DNA of 64,000 nt from Cyclobacteriaceae bacterium (lineage in GTDB: Bacteria; Bacteroidota; Bacteroidia; Cytophagales; Cyclobacteriaceae). Below the pieces are notes generated by a model, which saw only the letters and a program-made list of their open reading frames with translations, was not told where the DNA came from and made no database searches. A program made the translations under genes and the position numbers. This document shows, piece by piece, positions 1 through 7,480 of this stretch; position 1 is the stretch's first letter, and every line of letters starts with the position of its first letter. The stretch covers positions 319,744-383,743 of the forward strand of contig JAEUUC010000009.1 of NCBI GenBank assembly GCA_016787665.1, in the 5' to 3' direction.

Positions 1-124
1 TAAGGGCGTTGGGCGCAATGTCGAGCAGCAGTACCTGGCAACCGATGTTAGCAAAGTGGCAGGCGATGGCAGAGCCCATAACACCCGAGCCGAGTACAGC
101 CACTTTTTTGATAGAACGGTTCAT
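1..124 (-). CDS. 3-hydroxyacyl-CoA dehydrogenase, N-terminus only (runs off the window)
   Basis: Only the first 41 codons are present, read leftward from an ATG at 122-124. They encode a Rossmann beta-alpha-beta start with the dinucleotide loop [10 protein letters not shown] and an acidic residue (LLLD) ending the second strand. That is the usual NAD-binding N-terminus of the FadB/FadJ-type 3-hydroxyacyl-CoA dehydrogenase, which oxidises 3-hydroxyacyl-CoA in fatty-acid beta-oxidation. The MarR gene directly upstream in the same direction fits the common Bacteroidota arrangement marR-hydroxyacyl-CoA dehydrogenase-thiolase-acyl-CoA dehydrogenase. The rest of the gene lies outside the window, so another NAD-dependent dehydrogenase with the same fold cannot be excluded. 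Confidence 0.75.
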   Translation of the reverse strand, partial: MNRSIKKVAVLGSGVMGSAIACHFANIGCQVLLLDIAPNAL

Positions 125-134
125 ATCGTAATGC

Positions 135-211
135 TTAGTTGTTGGTTTTTAGTTTTTTGTTGTTAGCTGTTGGTCGCGAATAATCACTTTCAACTAAGAA
201 CTAACAACCAA
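135..211. repeat. Imperfect inverted repeat of TTAGTTGTTGG-type low-complexity sequence
   Basis: Bases 135-154 and 192-211 are complementary at 17 of 20 positions, and at 19 of 20 if G-U pairs are allowed, with a 37-base loop. The arms are made of short TTAGTT/GTTGGT units. The right arm overlaps the marR stop codon. It may act as a weak terminator or processing site between marR and the dehydrogenase gene. Low-complexity intergenic repeats of this flavour are known from Bacteroidota genomes; function here is inference. Confidence 0.45.
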
Positions 212-637
212 TGTCTTTTTTTCGATTACTTCATTGATTTCCTGAATCACTTCAAAAAACACGTCCAGCTTGTGCGCAGGTATCTCGTCTCGCACGGCTT
301 CGTTAAACCGCAGTACCGTTTCGCGCGACTTCTCTTTCATCTTCCTGCCTTCCTTGGTAAGCAACACGCGTACCGACCGCTTGTCATTCTTGTCCACCTG
401 CCGGTAGATCAGTCCTTTTTCTTCCATCGATTTCAGCAGCCGGGTGAGGCTGCGGGGTTCCAACCCCATCAGCGGCCCGATTTTCATGGCGGGAGTTCCC
501 TCCTCCGAAGAGATGTTGAGCAAGGCATACCCAATCGACATCGTCCCATCAAACTTGAGCGCCTGCTGGTTGTACATGCGTGCAATGGCATGCCAGGCGG
601 TTTTGATGTGATAGTCCACGGTTTCCTCCCTTTTCAT
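194..637 (-). CDS. MarR family transcriptional regulator
   Basis: A 147-residue winged-helix regulator. The central part (SIGYALLNISSEEGTP, then PRSLTRLLKSMEEKGLIYR) is the MarR helix-turn-helix, and DKNDKRSVRVLLTKEG is the typical basic wing followed by the C-terminal dimerisation helix. An upstream in-frame ATG at 685 would add 16 residues, but it sits inside the palindrome at 671-690. I therefore prefer the ATG at 637 (MKREETVDYH), which matches usual family length. The gene precedes the beta-oxidation gene at 1-124 on the same strand, so it probably represses that operon in response to an acyl-CoA or fatty acid; the ligand is inferred only from the neighbour. Confidence 0.85.
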   Translation of the reverse strand: MKREETVDYHIKTAWHAIARMYNQQALKFDGTMSIGYALLNISSEEGTPAMKIGPLMGLEPRSLTRLLKSMEEKGLIYRQVDKNDKRSVRVLLTKEGRKMKEKSRETVLRFNEAVRDEIPAHKLDVFFEVIQEINEVIEKKTLVVSS

Positions 638-670
638 TTTTTGCAATCGAGTGCGGAAAGGTATAGAAAA

Positions 671-690
671 ATAGTCTGCATGCATACTAT
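671..690. promoter_or_regulatory. Palindromic candidate MarR operator
   Basis: The 20 bases 671-690 form a near-perfect palindrome (ATAGT, one mismatched pair, TGCATGCA core, ACTAT): 18 of 20 positions are symmetric. It lies 34 bases upstream of the preferred marR start. MarR dimers usually bind palindromes of about this length in their own promoter, so autoregulation is a reasonable inference. Confidence 0.5.
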
Positions 691-866
691 CAAAATAAAA
701 TTATTGTGAAGATTTTAAGTCTGGTTGCATTTAGCCCCGGTTCGTAATCCTTTGGTTAAACAGGGACTTTAGGCCAAACGGGGCGGCAAGCGCATCAGCG
801 CAGATCACCGGATTTGATTACCAGCCTGAAAAAGTGGGCTTACCTCATGAAAAACGTCCTAATGGG

Positions 867-2354
867 CTACTCCCCGGGGCGGGCGTTGAGGAATTCGCGG
901 GCAATTGACAATGGGCGGAGAACGTAACGCTTCTTACTCTGATGGCCGGTGAGGCGCACCAGAATATCGGTTAGCGTCTCCACTGATTTGACCACGTAAG
1001 GCCCCTTGTTTAACATGACACACTCGGCCATGGCACCCATGGCGGCATCGGAAATCTCGCTTCGTGTGGCAAAGCCCGTTTTGGTCATGTTCTCCAGCAC
1101 CTGGGTTGCCCAAATCACCGGCACGTGGCCCGACTCGCAAATCCAGAGTATTTCTTGTTGAATTTCGCTCAAGCGTTCAAAGCCGATTTCCACAGCAAGA
1201 TCTCCGCGGGCGATCATCACGCCAAAGATTTCTTCCTGCATGCCACACAACAATAAATCGGGAAGATTTTGCACGGCTGCTACGCGTTCAATTTTCAACA
1301 CCACGGCTGGTGGCTTCGCTGTCATGCGTGCGAGTTCTTCGCGCAAGTGCATTAAATCTTTTGATGAACTGACGAACGAGTAACCAACCAGATCGGCATG
1401 CTGACAAACAAAGGGAAGGTTTTTACGATCGTCTTCCGTGAGCGCGGGAATTTCGAGATCCGAATCCGGAAGATTGACTCCTTTTTCAGCCTTTAAGAAT
1501 GGTTTTTTAGCCGATATCCGCGTAATCACTACCTCAGCTTCCCTTTTTTCCACCTCCACCACCTTGGCTTCAAATTTTCCATCGTCAAAGTAAACATGTT
1601 CCCCCACGCGCAGCATGGACAGAATCTCAGCCGGTGCCACGCCAATACGGCCAACTTTTTTAGCCTCCTTCTTCTCCTCTGCTTTTTTTCCGGGTACCAG
1701 GCGTAACCGCTGACCCTCTTTAAGTTCATAGCCTTCTTCATCACGGCCCGGCACGCGTACGGTTCGGATCTTTGGCCCGGCAAGGTCCATATACACTTTA
1801 CAAGGCCTACCGGTTTTGGTAACCGACTTTCGCAGGTTTTGGATCATGCGCAACCAAACGGTCTCGTCATCATGTGCGCAGTTGATACGGGCTATGGTCA
1901 TGCCAGCCTTTAGCAACTCTTCAATCTTCATCCGATCATCGGCCATATCACTCGAGAAGGTAACCATGATACGTGGCAGATCGGGGCGCAGGGCAGAGCC
2001 CAGTAACTTCCGTGCGTGAATGCGCCTCAGCTTGTTTCCTTCCGGAAAGTCGCAAAGCTTTTCCTGGAGAAAGGGAGTTAAGTCTGTTTCGGGGGCCAGC
2101 CAGCGTATTACCTGAAGAAGTTGCGCCAGGGTATGGCTTTCTGAACTGGCCAATGACGAAAGGCCACGCTCGTGCAAGAACTCCTGCAGTTCACGAATCT
2201 CTTCGCTTCGAAGCTGGAGATAATGAACAAAATTGCGGGCGCTGGTTCTAAAAGCCGGATGTACGCCCGAGATTCGGGCACGTTGCGCCTCTTCTGATCT
2301 GATGATTTCCTGCGCCAACTGCAGCAAAACCTCAACGGCTTCCTGGTTTGTCAT
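867..2354 (-). CDS. Atypical pyruvate kinase (barrel only, N-terminal extension)
   Basis: A 495-residue protein of the pyruvate kinase superfamily. After a helical extension of about 120 residues with no recognised domain, it shows barrel motifs: IMVTFSSDMADD with ARIN, DLAGPKIRTV, the catalytic-lysine strand VVLKIER, MIARGDLAVEIGFE (metal/phosphate site) and ATQVLENM. The sequence ends about 25 residues after a degenerate SGETA-like stretch, so the C-terminal allosteric domain of classical enzymes is missing. The expected reaction is phosphoenolpyruvate plus ADP to pyruvate plus ATP, but the degenerate TKIVCTIGP and SGETA motifs leave the substrate uncertain. ATG at 2354 is preferred; a TTG at 2408 would add 18 residues and almost meet the divergent hydrolase gene. 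Confidence 0.75.
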   Translation of the reverse strand: MTNQEAVEVLLQLAQEIIRSEEAQRARISGVHPAFRTSARNFVHYLQLRSEEIRELQEFLHERGLSSLASSESHTLAQLLQVIRWLAPETDLTPFLQEKLCDFPEGNKLRRIHARKLLGSALRPDLPRIMVTFSSDMADDRMKIEELLKAGMTIARINCAHDDETVWLRMIQNLRKSVTKTGRPCKVYMDLAGPKIRTVRVPGRDEEGYELKEGQRLRLVPGKKAEEKKEAKKVGRIGVAPAEILSMLRVGEHVYFDDGKFEAKVVEVEKREAEVVITRISAKKPFLKAEKGVNLPDSDLEIPALTEDDRKNLPFVCQHADLVGYSFVSSSKDLMHLREELARMTAKPPAVVLKIERVAAVQNLPDLLLCGMQEEIFGVMIARGDLAVEIGFERLSEIQQEILWICESGHVPVIWATQVLENMTKTGFATRSEISDAAMGAMAECVMLNKGPYVVKSVETLTDILVRLTGHQSKKRYVLRPLSIAREFLNARPGE

Positions 2355-2417
2355 GGCTTGGCTGATTTCCCAATTTTTGAGAAAATTAGGGTACCTTCCC
2401 GAACTCAATTATGACGT

Positions 2418-3215
2418 ATGTCACCTTTGGCCGGGCGAGTGCAACTATTTTTTCAGGAAAAGGGCAGCGGCCCCGAGACCATTATTTTTTCGCACGGATT
2501 GTTGTTTGACCACCGGATGTGGCAATACCAGGTGGCGCATTTTGAAAGTCGCTATCGATGTGTGGCCTACGACCACCGCGGCCAGGGCCAAAGTGAAGGT
2601 AAGCCACCGTTTGATATGGATACATTGTATGAAGATGCGGCCGCGTTGATCGAACAGGTGAGCCCGGGTAAACCGGTGCATTTTGTCGGACTTAGTATGG
2701 GCGGTTTTGTGGGCATGCGGTTGGCAGCCCGAAAGCCCCATTTGCTTAAGAGCTTAACCCTGATGGATACATCGGCTGAGCCGGAGCCAAACCGGCTAAA
2801 GTACCGGCTGTTAAGTTTCATTTTCAAAACATGGGGACCCAAGCCGGTGAGCCATCGCATAGTCTCAATCCTTTTTGGTCGCAGTACGTTGCAAGATCCG
2901 GATAAACGAAAACTGGTTGATGATTGGCGAAAAACGATTGAACAATACCCGGCCCGCATAACACAGGCCGTGGCCGGTGTCATTGATCGGGCAGGCATGT
3001 TGGACGAAATCAAAAAGATCACTGTGCCTACTCAAATTCTGGTTGGCGATGAAGATGTGGCCACTGTTCCCACTAAATCCATGAAGATTCATGCTCACAT
3101 CAAGGGCTCGCACCTCCACCGGATTGCACGCGCGGGCCACAGTGCGTGCCTGGAACAACCGGAAAAAGTGAATCATTTGCTGGAACAGTTCTTAGGCGAG
3201 TTTAATGGCGACTAA
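2418..3215 (+). CDS. Alpha/beta hydrolase
   Basis: 265 residues with a full alpha/beta-hydrolase pattern: oxyanion segment SHGLLFDHRMW, AYDHRGQGQSE, nucleophile elbow GLSMGGFVG (catalytic Ser), acid region VGDEDVATVP and catalytic His in RAGHSACLEQP. There is no signal peptide, so it acts in the cytoplasm. The closest style is the 3-oxoadipate enol-lactonase/haloperoxidase-like group, but substrate cannot be read from sequence. It is divergent from the pyruvate kinase gene and its last 14 bases overlap the end of the convergent PAS gene. Confidence 0.85.
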   Translation: MSPLAGRVQLFFQEKGSGPETIIFSHGLLFDHRMWQYQVAHFESRYRCVAYDHRGQGQSEGKPPFDMDTLYEDAAALIEQVSPGKPVHFVGLSMGGFVGMRLAARKPHLLKSLTLMDTSAEPEPNRLKYRLLSFIFKTWGPKPVSHRIVSILFGRSTLQDPDKRKLVDDWRKTIEQYPARITQAVAGVIDRAGMLDEIKKITVPTQILVGDEDVATVPTKSMKIHAHIKGSHLHRIARAGHSACLEQPEKVNHLLEQFLGEFNGD

Positions 3216-4236
3216 TTTTGTCATTGAGCACCACCGTGAGTTCGCGAATGACTGAATCCATTTTGGTGATCGTTTCCTTCAGATAGGCAATTAATTCATT
3301 CATGGATGCTGGTGAATGCACCTCGTGCCGCATGATATCGACCAGGCCCAACATACTGGCAACGGGTGCGCGCATTTCATGTGAGTTTCGGAAGGACAAT
3401 TCGCGCAAAAATCTCAAGTTTTCCTCCAGTTTATCTTTCAATTCAAGGTACCGCGTGATATCAACCGCTGAACAAAGTACTTCTTGTGGTTTGCCGTCCG
3501 GGTCGCGTGAAAAAACGGAGTCGCGCAACAGCAGATGATGATAAAGACCCTGTTTACTCCGCAAGCGAATGCGGCACTCCAGCATCTGACCGGGTTTTGA
3601 TTCAACCAATTGCTCCACATGTTGGGCCATTTTAAACTGATCGTCCGGATGAATCACCCCCCTATAAAAATCTGCTGACAAGCCCAGAAATTCCTGCTCT
3701 TCGTAACCGATTGATTTCATGATATGACCGGAAGTAAAACTTAACCTTCGGGCCATGAAATCATATAGTGTAACTGACGAAAGAGATATTTTCAATATTC
3801 CCTGAATCAAGCGCTCTTGCGTTTGCAAGTCCTCATTGAGGCGATGAAGCTGCTTTTGTGTGGTGATGTCAATATGAAGGCCCCCGGCCAGCAGCGGCTT
3901 GCCATCGGCTGAACGGTAAAGCACCCGCCCGCGGGACATTACCCACAGATAGTGGCCAGAGGCGTGTTGCATGCGGTACTCCTGCTCCCACGGCTCATCT
4001 TTTAAAATGCTGCGCTGTTGAACCTCCAAAACCCGGTTGCGGTCGTCCGGATGAATGCGAGCACGCCATAGCTCTACCGAAGTTGTGGAATCGGCAGGCT
4101 CCAGCCCGAGCATGTCGTACCAGGCCGGACTATAGTAGGTCGCGTTCGTTTCAATATTCCACTCCCAAAAGCCCTCGGTAGTTGCATCTAAAATGCGTTG
4201 CAGGCGTACAAGATGGTTATCATTCAGGTGTGCCAC
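3202..4236 (-). CDS. Tandem-PAS sensor with HisKA-like helix but no ATPase domain
   Basis: 344 residues beginning with GTG. Two PAS_3-type domains are visible: the first around residues 10-130 (GFWEWN, PDDRNRV, ending DITTQKQ) and the second around 150-270 (GVIHPDDQ, ending DITRYLELKDKLEEN). A dimerisation/phosphoacceptor-like segment follows (SFRNSHEMRAPVASMLGL, with a SHE-type His). The protein then stops after about 60 residues, so no HATPase_c domain (N, G1, G2 boxes) exists. It resembles the input half of a hybrid or histidine kinase. It lies 15 bases downstream of the coiled-coil/HhH gene and is probably cotranscribed with it. Either it works with a separate kinase or it signals without phosphorylation. 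Confidence 0.8.
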   Translation of the reverse strand: MAHLNDNHLVRLQRILDATTEGFWEWNIETNATYYSPAWYDMLGLEPADSTTSVELWRARIHPDDRNRVLEVQQRSILKDEPWEQEYRMQHASGHYLWVMSRGRVLYRSADGKPLLAGGLHIDITTQKQLHRLNEDLQTQERLIQGILKISLSSVTLYDFMARRLSFTSGHIMKSIGYEEQEFLGLSADFYRGVIHPDDQFKMAQHVEQLVESKPGQMLECRIRLRSKQGLYHHLLLRDSVFSRDPDGKPQEVLCSAVDITRYLELKDKLEENLRFLRELSFRNSHEMRAPVASMLGLVDIMRHEVHSPASMNELIAYLKETITKMDSVIRELTVVLNDKISRH

Positions 4237-4251
4237 TGCGTGTTCGGGGGT

Positions 4252-5100
4252 CTAACGGCCAATGAATTGACGAGCCTGCTCAATCCACCGCTCGCGTAAC
4301 ACCCGACCCGGGAAACGGATATGGGCATCGATTCGGTCGATCTGCTGCTCGTTGAAGTCGGCAATTTGCTGGAAGGTGTAAATGCCCAAATCGTTTAACT
4401 GTTTTTCCAACACAGGCCCGATGCCTCGAATGCGAGAGAGATCGTCCTTGAGGTGCCTCAACTGGTGATGCAGATTTTGCACATGATCACGAGACTCCGG
4501 ATCAGGTTGCTTCTTCGAAAACTCTTCAATCTGCTGTTTGAGTTGGCGGATTTGTTCTTCCGTTTCGGCCAGTTGCTGCGTTAACTGCCTGTTTTTGAAG
4601 CGAAGTAAATCCAACTCATGGCTGTCCACAGAAACATGACTCCGCTGAAGCGCACTCATCTCTTCCAACTGAGTCGCGTGTTGTCGTTGAAAATCCTCCA
4701 GAGATTTCTGCAGCCTGGTTTTCTCCTCGCGGTAGTGGTCGTGCACCTGAACCAACTGCGCCCGAAGTTGAGCATGGGTGTGCAGCAGTTGAATACGCTC
4801 GTCATGTAAATGATTGTGCTCACGTGCCAGGTCGTTAATTACGTTTTGGCGGTTTTGGTAGCGAGGTTCCTGCAACCACCAGCCCAGTGCCAGCCCCAGC
4901 AGAACGGCCAGGAGCAGGAAAAGCAGTAATTCAACAATGACAAAAACGCGCGAGGCGGCCGTTTCCCCGAAAAACGCTTGGCCTTTGATGTCGTGGACAT
5001 AAAACGCAACCAAGGCAATGGCTACCAGAACCAAGGCAAGCAAGACCGCATAAGGTACCCACGTCTTATTCACTTCAGAAAGATAAAAAAAGGCAGCCAT
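4252..5100 (-). CDS. Membrane-anchored coiled-coil protein with C-terminal helix-hairpin-helix domain
   Basis: 282 residues. Two hydrophobic helices lie near the N-terminus (about 17-35 and 50-72), followed by a long Gln/Arg/Glu-rich coiled coil (about 85-205). The C-terminal module contains SRIRGIGPVLEKQLNDLGI and TFQQIADF, the HhH_5 pattern also seen fused to some ribosomal and NADH-dehydrogenase-like proteins. HhH modules usually bind DNA or mediate protein contacts. The function is unknown. The start ATG lies just 18 bases past the terminator of the upstream sulfur operon, and the PAS sensor follows at 15 bases, so the two form a small unit. Confidence 0.7.
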   Translation of the reverse strand: MAAFFYLSEVNKTWVPYAVLLALVLVAIALVAFYVHDIKGQAFFGETAASRVFVIVELLLFLLLAVLLGLALGWWLQEPRYQNRQNVINDLAREHNHLHDERIQLLHTHAQLRAQLVQVHDHYREEKTRLQKSLEDFQRQHATQLEEMSALQRSHVSVDSHELDLLRFKNRQLTQQLAETEEQIRQLKQQIEEFSKKQPDPESRDHVQNLHHQLRHLKDDLSRIRGIGPVLEKQLNDLGIYTFQQIADFNEQQIDRIDAHIRFPGRVLRERWIEQARQFIGR

Positions 5101-5117
5101 TTCTGTATGACTGCCTG

Positions 5118-5150
5118 AAAAATGAGGGGCAAGGCCCCCGCCTTACCCCT
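5118..5150 (-). terminator. Rho-independent terminator of the sulfur operon
   Basis: Read on the minus strand, a GC-rich hairpin (GGGG and AAGGC pairing with GCCTT and CCCC, one internal mismatch, 4-base loop, bases 5125-5150) is followed by a run of five T. It lies about 20 bases after the DsrE-like stop codon and 18 bases before the next start codon, so it separates the sulfur operon from the HhH/PAS pair. Confidence 0.65.
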
Positions 5151-5169
5151 CCCCAACCCCAAAAAATAC

Positions 5170-5691
5170 TCAGATAAAGATGATCTGAGTACGATCGCCA
5201 GCCGCTAAGGCGTACATATCACCGACTGTGATGATGTCTTTCACCTGCGGCAGCATATCTTCTTTCTTCAGATGGAACATGTCGGCTGCCAACTTGCACG
5301 CAAATATCTCGCCACCCCCGGCCTCAATCATCTCAAAAAATTCAGTGACATGCGGCATGTCAAGCTTGTCCATTTCCTTCTTCATCATAAACGAAGCAAA
5401 AGCCTCGAAGCCCGGTAGCCCGGCCAACAGGGTAGGCATGGCCGGCATAAAGGCCGGGTTGCCCACGGTGGCTGTATGCAGGTGGTCCGCTCCCTTTTTG
5501 GTGATGGCCTCGAGGCCGAAGAACGTGAAGAACATTTTGGCTTCAATACCTTCCATCAAGGCTCCGTTAGCCATGACCAGCGCTGCGTATACGTCTTCCA
5601 GTTTGCCTTTCGAGCATATGATGAGAACGCGTTTCAACTGTTTTTCTTCCTGTGTCAGTTGCACATCCGGTTTTTCAAGAGTGTCTATCAT
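5170..5691 (-). CDS. DsrE/DsrF-like sulfur-transfer family protein
   Basis: 173 residues of the DsrE-like fold: first strand RVLIICSKGKLEDVYAALVMANGA, then FFTFFGLEAI, and EIFACKLAADMF further on. Cysteines occur in the first strand (IICS) and in the segment FACKLA, the positions where DsrE2/DsrE-like proteins carry persulfide. No membrane segment or signal peptide is present, so it is cytoplasmic. It is the last gene of an operon with a TusE/DsrC-like carrier and an SQR-like oxidoreductase, which supports a role in moving sulfane sulfur. The acceptor is unknown. Confidence 0.8.
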   Translation of the reverse strand: MIDTLEKPDVQLTQEEKQLKRVLIICSKGKLEDVYAALVMANGALMEGIEAKMFFTFFGLEAITKKGADHLHTATVGNPAFMPAMPTLLAGLPGFEAFASFMMKKEMDKLDMPHVTEFFEMIEAGGGEIFACKLAADMFHLKKEDMLPQVKDIITVGDMYALAAGDRTQIIFI

Positions 5692-5718
5692 AAAAATTTT
5701 ATTTTGGGGTTTGACGAA

Positions 5719-6024
5719 TCAAATACAACTGGCCGGTTTCGGTATGCCGGCAATCTTGCTGGATACTTTCAAGGGGCCGCCCGGAAAGAGTTCATAGAAC
5801 TTCTTGATATCCACGAGGCCGGAAGCCCCAACTTTTCGAATCGTCAGCGGTACACCTTCAGCATGTTTGGCGCGAAGCCAGTTCAATACGTCAAAGTGTT
5901 TATCGGTAAGCACGATATTAGCCTTGGCGGCAAAATCGCGGGCCAATTCAGGCGTCCACTGGGCCGGGTTTTTCAGATAACCCTCTTTATCCAGTTCCAA
6001 TGTTGGTGTCAATAGCGTTTCCAT
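5719..6024 (-). CDS. TusE/DsrC family sulfur carrier with a single C-terminal cysteine
   Basis: About 101 residues from the second ATG (an ATG two codons upstream at 6030 is equally possible). The family signature is complete: EGYLKNPAQWTPELA near the N-terminus, then LYELFPGGPLK-like and KIAGIPKPASC at the end. The penultimate Cys (CysA of DsrC) is present, whereas the position eleven residues earlier, where true DsrC has CysB, is Ser. The protein should therefore carry a persulfide on one cysteine like TusE rather than form the DsrC trisulfide. It sits between the SQR-like gene (14-base gap) and the DsrE-like gene (27-base gap). Confidence 0.85.
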   Translation of the reverse strand: METLLTPTLELDKEGYLKNPAQWTPELARDFAAKANIVLTDKHFDVLNWLRAKHAEGVPLTIRKVGASGLVDIKKFYELFPGGPLKVSSKIAGIPKPASCI

Positions 6025-6044
6025 AATCATGTTTTAAAGGTTGG

Positions 6045-7295
6045 TTAAACAATTTCTTCTTCTGTGATTTTTCCTGACATGCTCATATGGGTGGGTACAG
6101 GTAACGTTTTGCCGGTGAGCAGCATGTGCCAATACACCCATTTGAATGCGAGTTTCCCAACGTGGTTCAGTCGGGTGGGTTTGAGTAAGTCCATCGGCCC
6201 GAGCAGCGGCCAGGGGAATTTTCCCGGCAGGGGTTCTGTCTCGTAATTAAAATCGATGAGTGCGGCTTTGCCATGCCCGGTTTCAATAAAACAATTGCTA
6301 TGGCCATCAAAGCGTGCTTCCATGGCTTCACCCTGAATGTAACTCAACACATTCTCCAGCAGAATTTCGCCTTCAAAATGAGCGACCGAACCCGCTTTGC
6401 TGGCCGGGATGTTGGTGGCATCGCCAATGACAAACACATTGTCAAACTTTTTGGCTTGCAACGTGTACTTATCCGTGGGCATAAAATTGAGCCCATCCTC
6501 ATCACCTAATCCGCTGCGCTCCACCATTTTCGATCCCTTGTTCACCGGCACGGTGACCAATAAATCAAACGGAACCTCTTGCTCATCGTAGGACACCAGC
6601 ACTTTGCGTTCGTTATCCACACGGGCGAGATAAAAGTCAGGCACGACTTTGATTTTCTTTTCGTCCAGCAGGGTACTGAGCATAGCCGTTGCCTTGGGCT
6701 TCGTGAAAGCCCCCGACAGCGGGGTGACATAGGTAATGTTCACCTTGTCGCGAATTCCCTTGTCCTCAAAGAAGGCATCAGCCAAAAAAGTAAACTCTAG
6801 CGGAGCTACCGGGCATTTGATCAACGTCTCTGCGAGGTTGATCACCAGGTTACCCCCTTGCCAGTTTTGCAGTTTTTTCGCCAGTTGGGTGCTGCCTTCA
6901 AAGGTGTAGAAATCGAAAATGTCCTTGTACCACAACTCCGCCTTCATCCCCTCGGTTTCCTCGGGCACCACTTCGGCACCGGTCGCCACAACCAACACTT
7001 CGTAATGCAGCGTTTGGCCGTTGCTAAGAATGACCTGGTCATGGTTGCCGTCAATTCGGTCAACCTCTTGCTCAATAAACGTCACGCCTTTCGGAAGAAA
7101 ATCCGTGCGGGGTCGAACAACATCTTCGGGCTGGTAGAGACCAAATGGAATAAAAAGAAATCCCGGCTGATAGTAGTGAACATTGTCGCGATCGACAATG
7201 GTAATTTTCCATTCTACTGGATTGAGAGCGTGATGGAGTTTGTTGGCCATCATGGTTCCGGCCGCGCCAGCACCAAGAATCACGAGGTTTTTCAT
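6045..7295 (-). CDS. Sulfide:quinone oxidoreductase-like FAD flavoprotein
   Basis: 416 residues from the ATG at 7295 (MKNLVILGAGAAG); 15 extra upstream codons exist but precede the Rossmann strand directly and are unlikely. The FAD-binding glycine loop is at residues 8-13, VVATGAE near 103-109, and the second FAD motif FVIGDATNIPASKAG near 288-302. Cys161 (in IKCPVAP) and Cys335 match the redox cysteine pair of SQR; the third cysteine of type I enzymes is absent. SQR oxidises sulfide at the membrane and passes electrons to quinone, yielding sulfane sulfur. The two carriers encoded downstream would be natural acceptors. A related NAD(P)H dehydrogenase cannot be excluded. Confidence 0.8.
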   Translation of the reverse strand: MKNLVILGAGAAGTMMANKLHHALNPVEWKITIVDRDNVHYYQPGFLFIPFGLYQPEDVVRPRTDFLPKGVTFIEQEVDRIDGNHDQVILSNGQTLHYEVLVVATGAEVVPEETEGMKAELWYKDIFDFYTFEGSTQLAKKLQNWQGGNLVINLAETLIKCPVAPLEFTFLADAFFEDKGIRDKVNITYVTPLSGAFTKPKATAMLSTLLDEKKIKVVPDFYLARVDNERKVLVSYDEQEVPFDLLVTVPVNKGSKMVERSGLGDEDGLNFMPTDKYTLQAKKFDNVFVIGDATNIPASKAGSVAHFEGEILLENVLSYIQGEAMEARFDGHSNCFIETGHGKAALIDFNYETEPLPGKFPWPLLGPMDLLKPTRLNHVGKLAFKWVYWHMLLTGKTLPVPTHMSMSGKITEEEIV

Positions 7296-7368
7296 AAGGG
7301 GTTGGTTTTGATGAGTCAAAGGTGGGAGCCCGGGCACCATCTAAAGAATGACACGTCTCAAAAGCGAA

Positions 7369-7384
7369 TGTGACTTATATCAAA
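7369..7384. promoter_or_regulatory. CRP/FNR-like binding site upstream of the SQR-like gene
   Basis: TGTGA, six bases, then TCAAA: one mismatch from the symmetric TGTGA-N6-TCACA site of CRP/FNR regulators. It lies 74 bases upstream of the preferred SQR start, in the gap between that gene and the divergent gene at 7481. Redox or sulfur control is plausible, but a single short match can occur by chance. Confidence 0.35.
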
Positions 7385-7452
7385 CGCTTATGGAACAAAT
7401 ACTCCCGATAGGCACTTTTCCTGCCAAAACCATCAAATTTTTGGCAGCTTCC

Positions 7453-7460
7453 TATATTTG
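7453..7460 (+). promoter_or_regulatory. Bacteroidota -7 box (TATATTTG)
   Basis: TATATTTG matches the Bacteroidota TAnnTTTG -7 element and ends 20 bases before the ATG at 7481. No clear -33 TTTG is seen at standard spacing. Confidence 0.5.
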
Positions 7461-7480
7461 CATCGCTAAAAACGACCCTC

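Noticed and set aside
170..709. 180-codon open frame opposite marR
   Set aside because: It is a mirror frame of a clear MarR gene, with Phe/His-rich composition and no domain.
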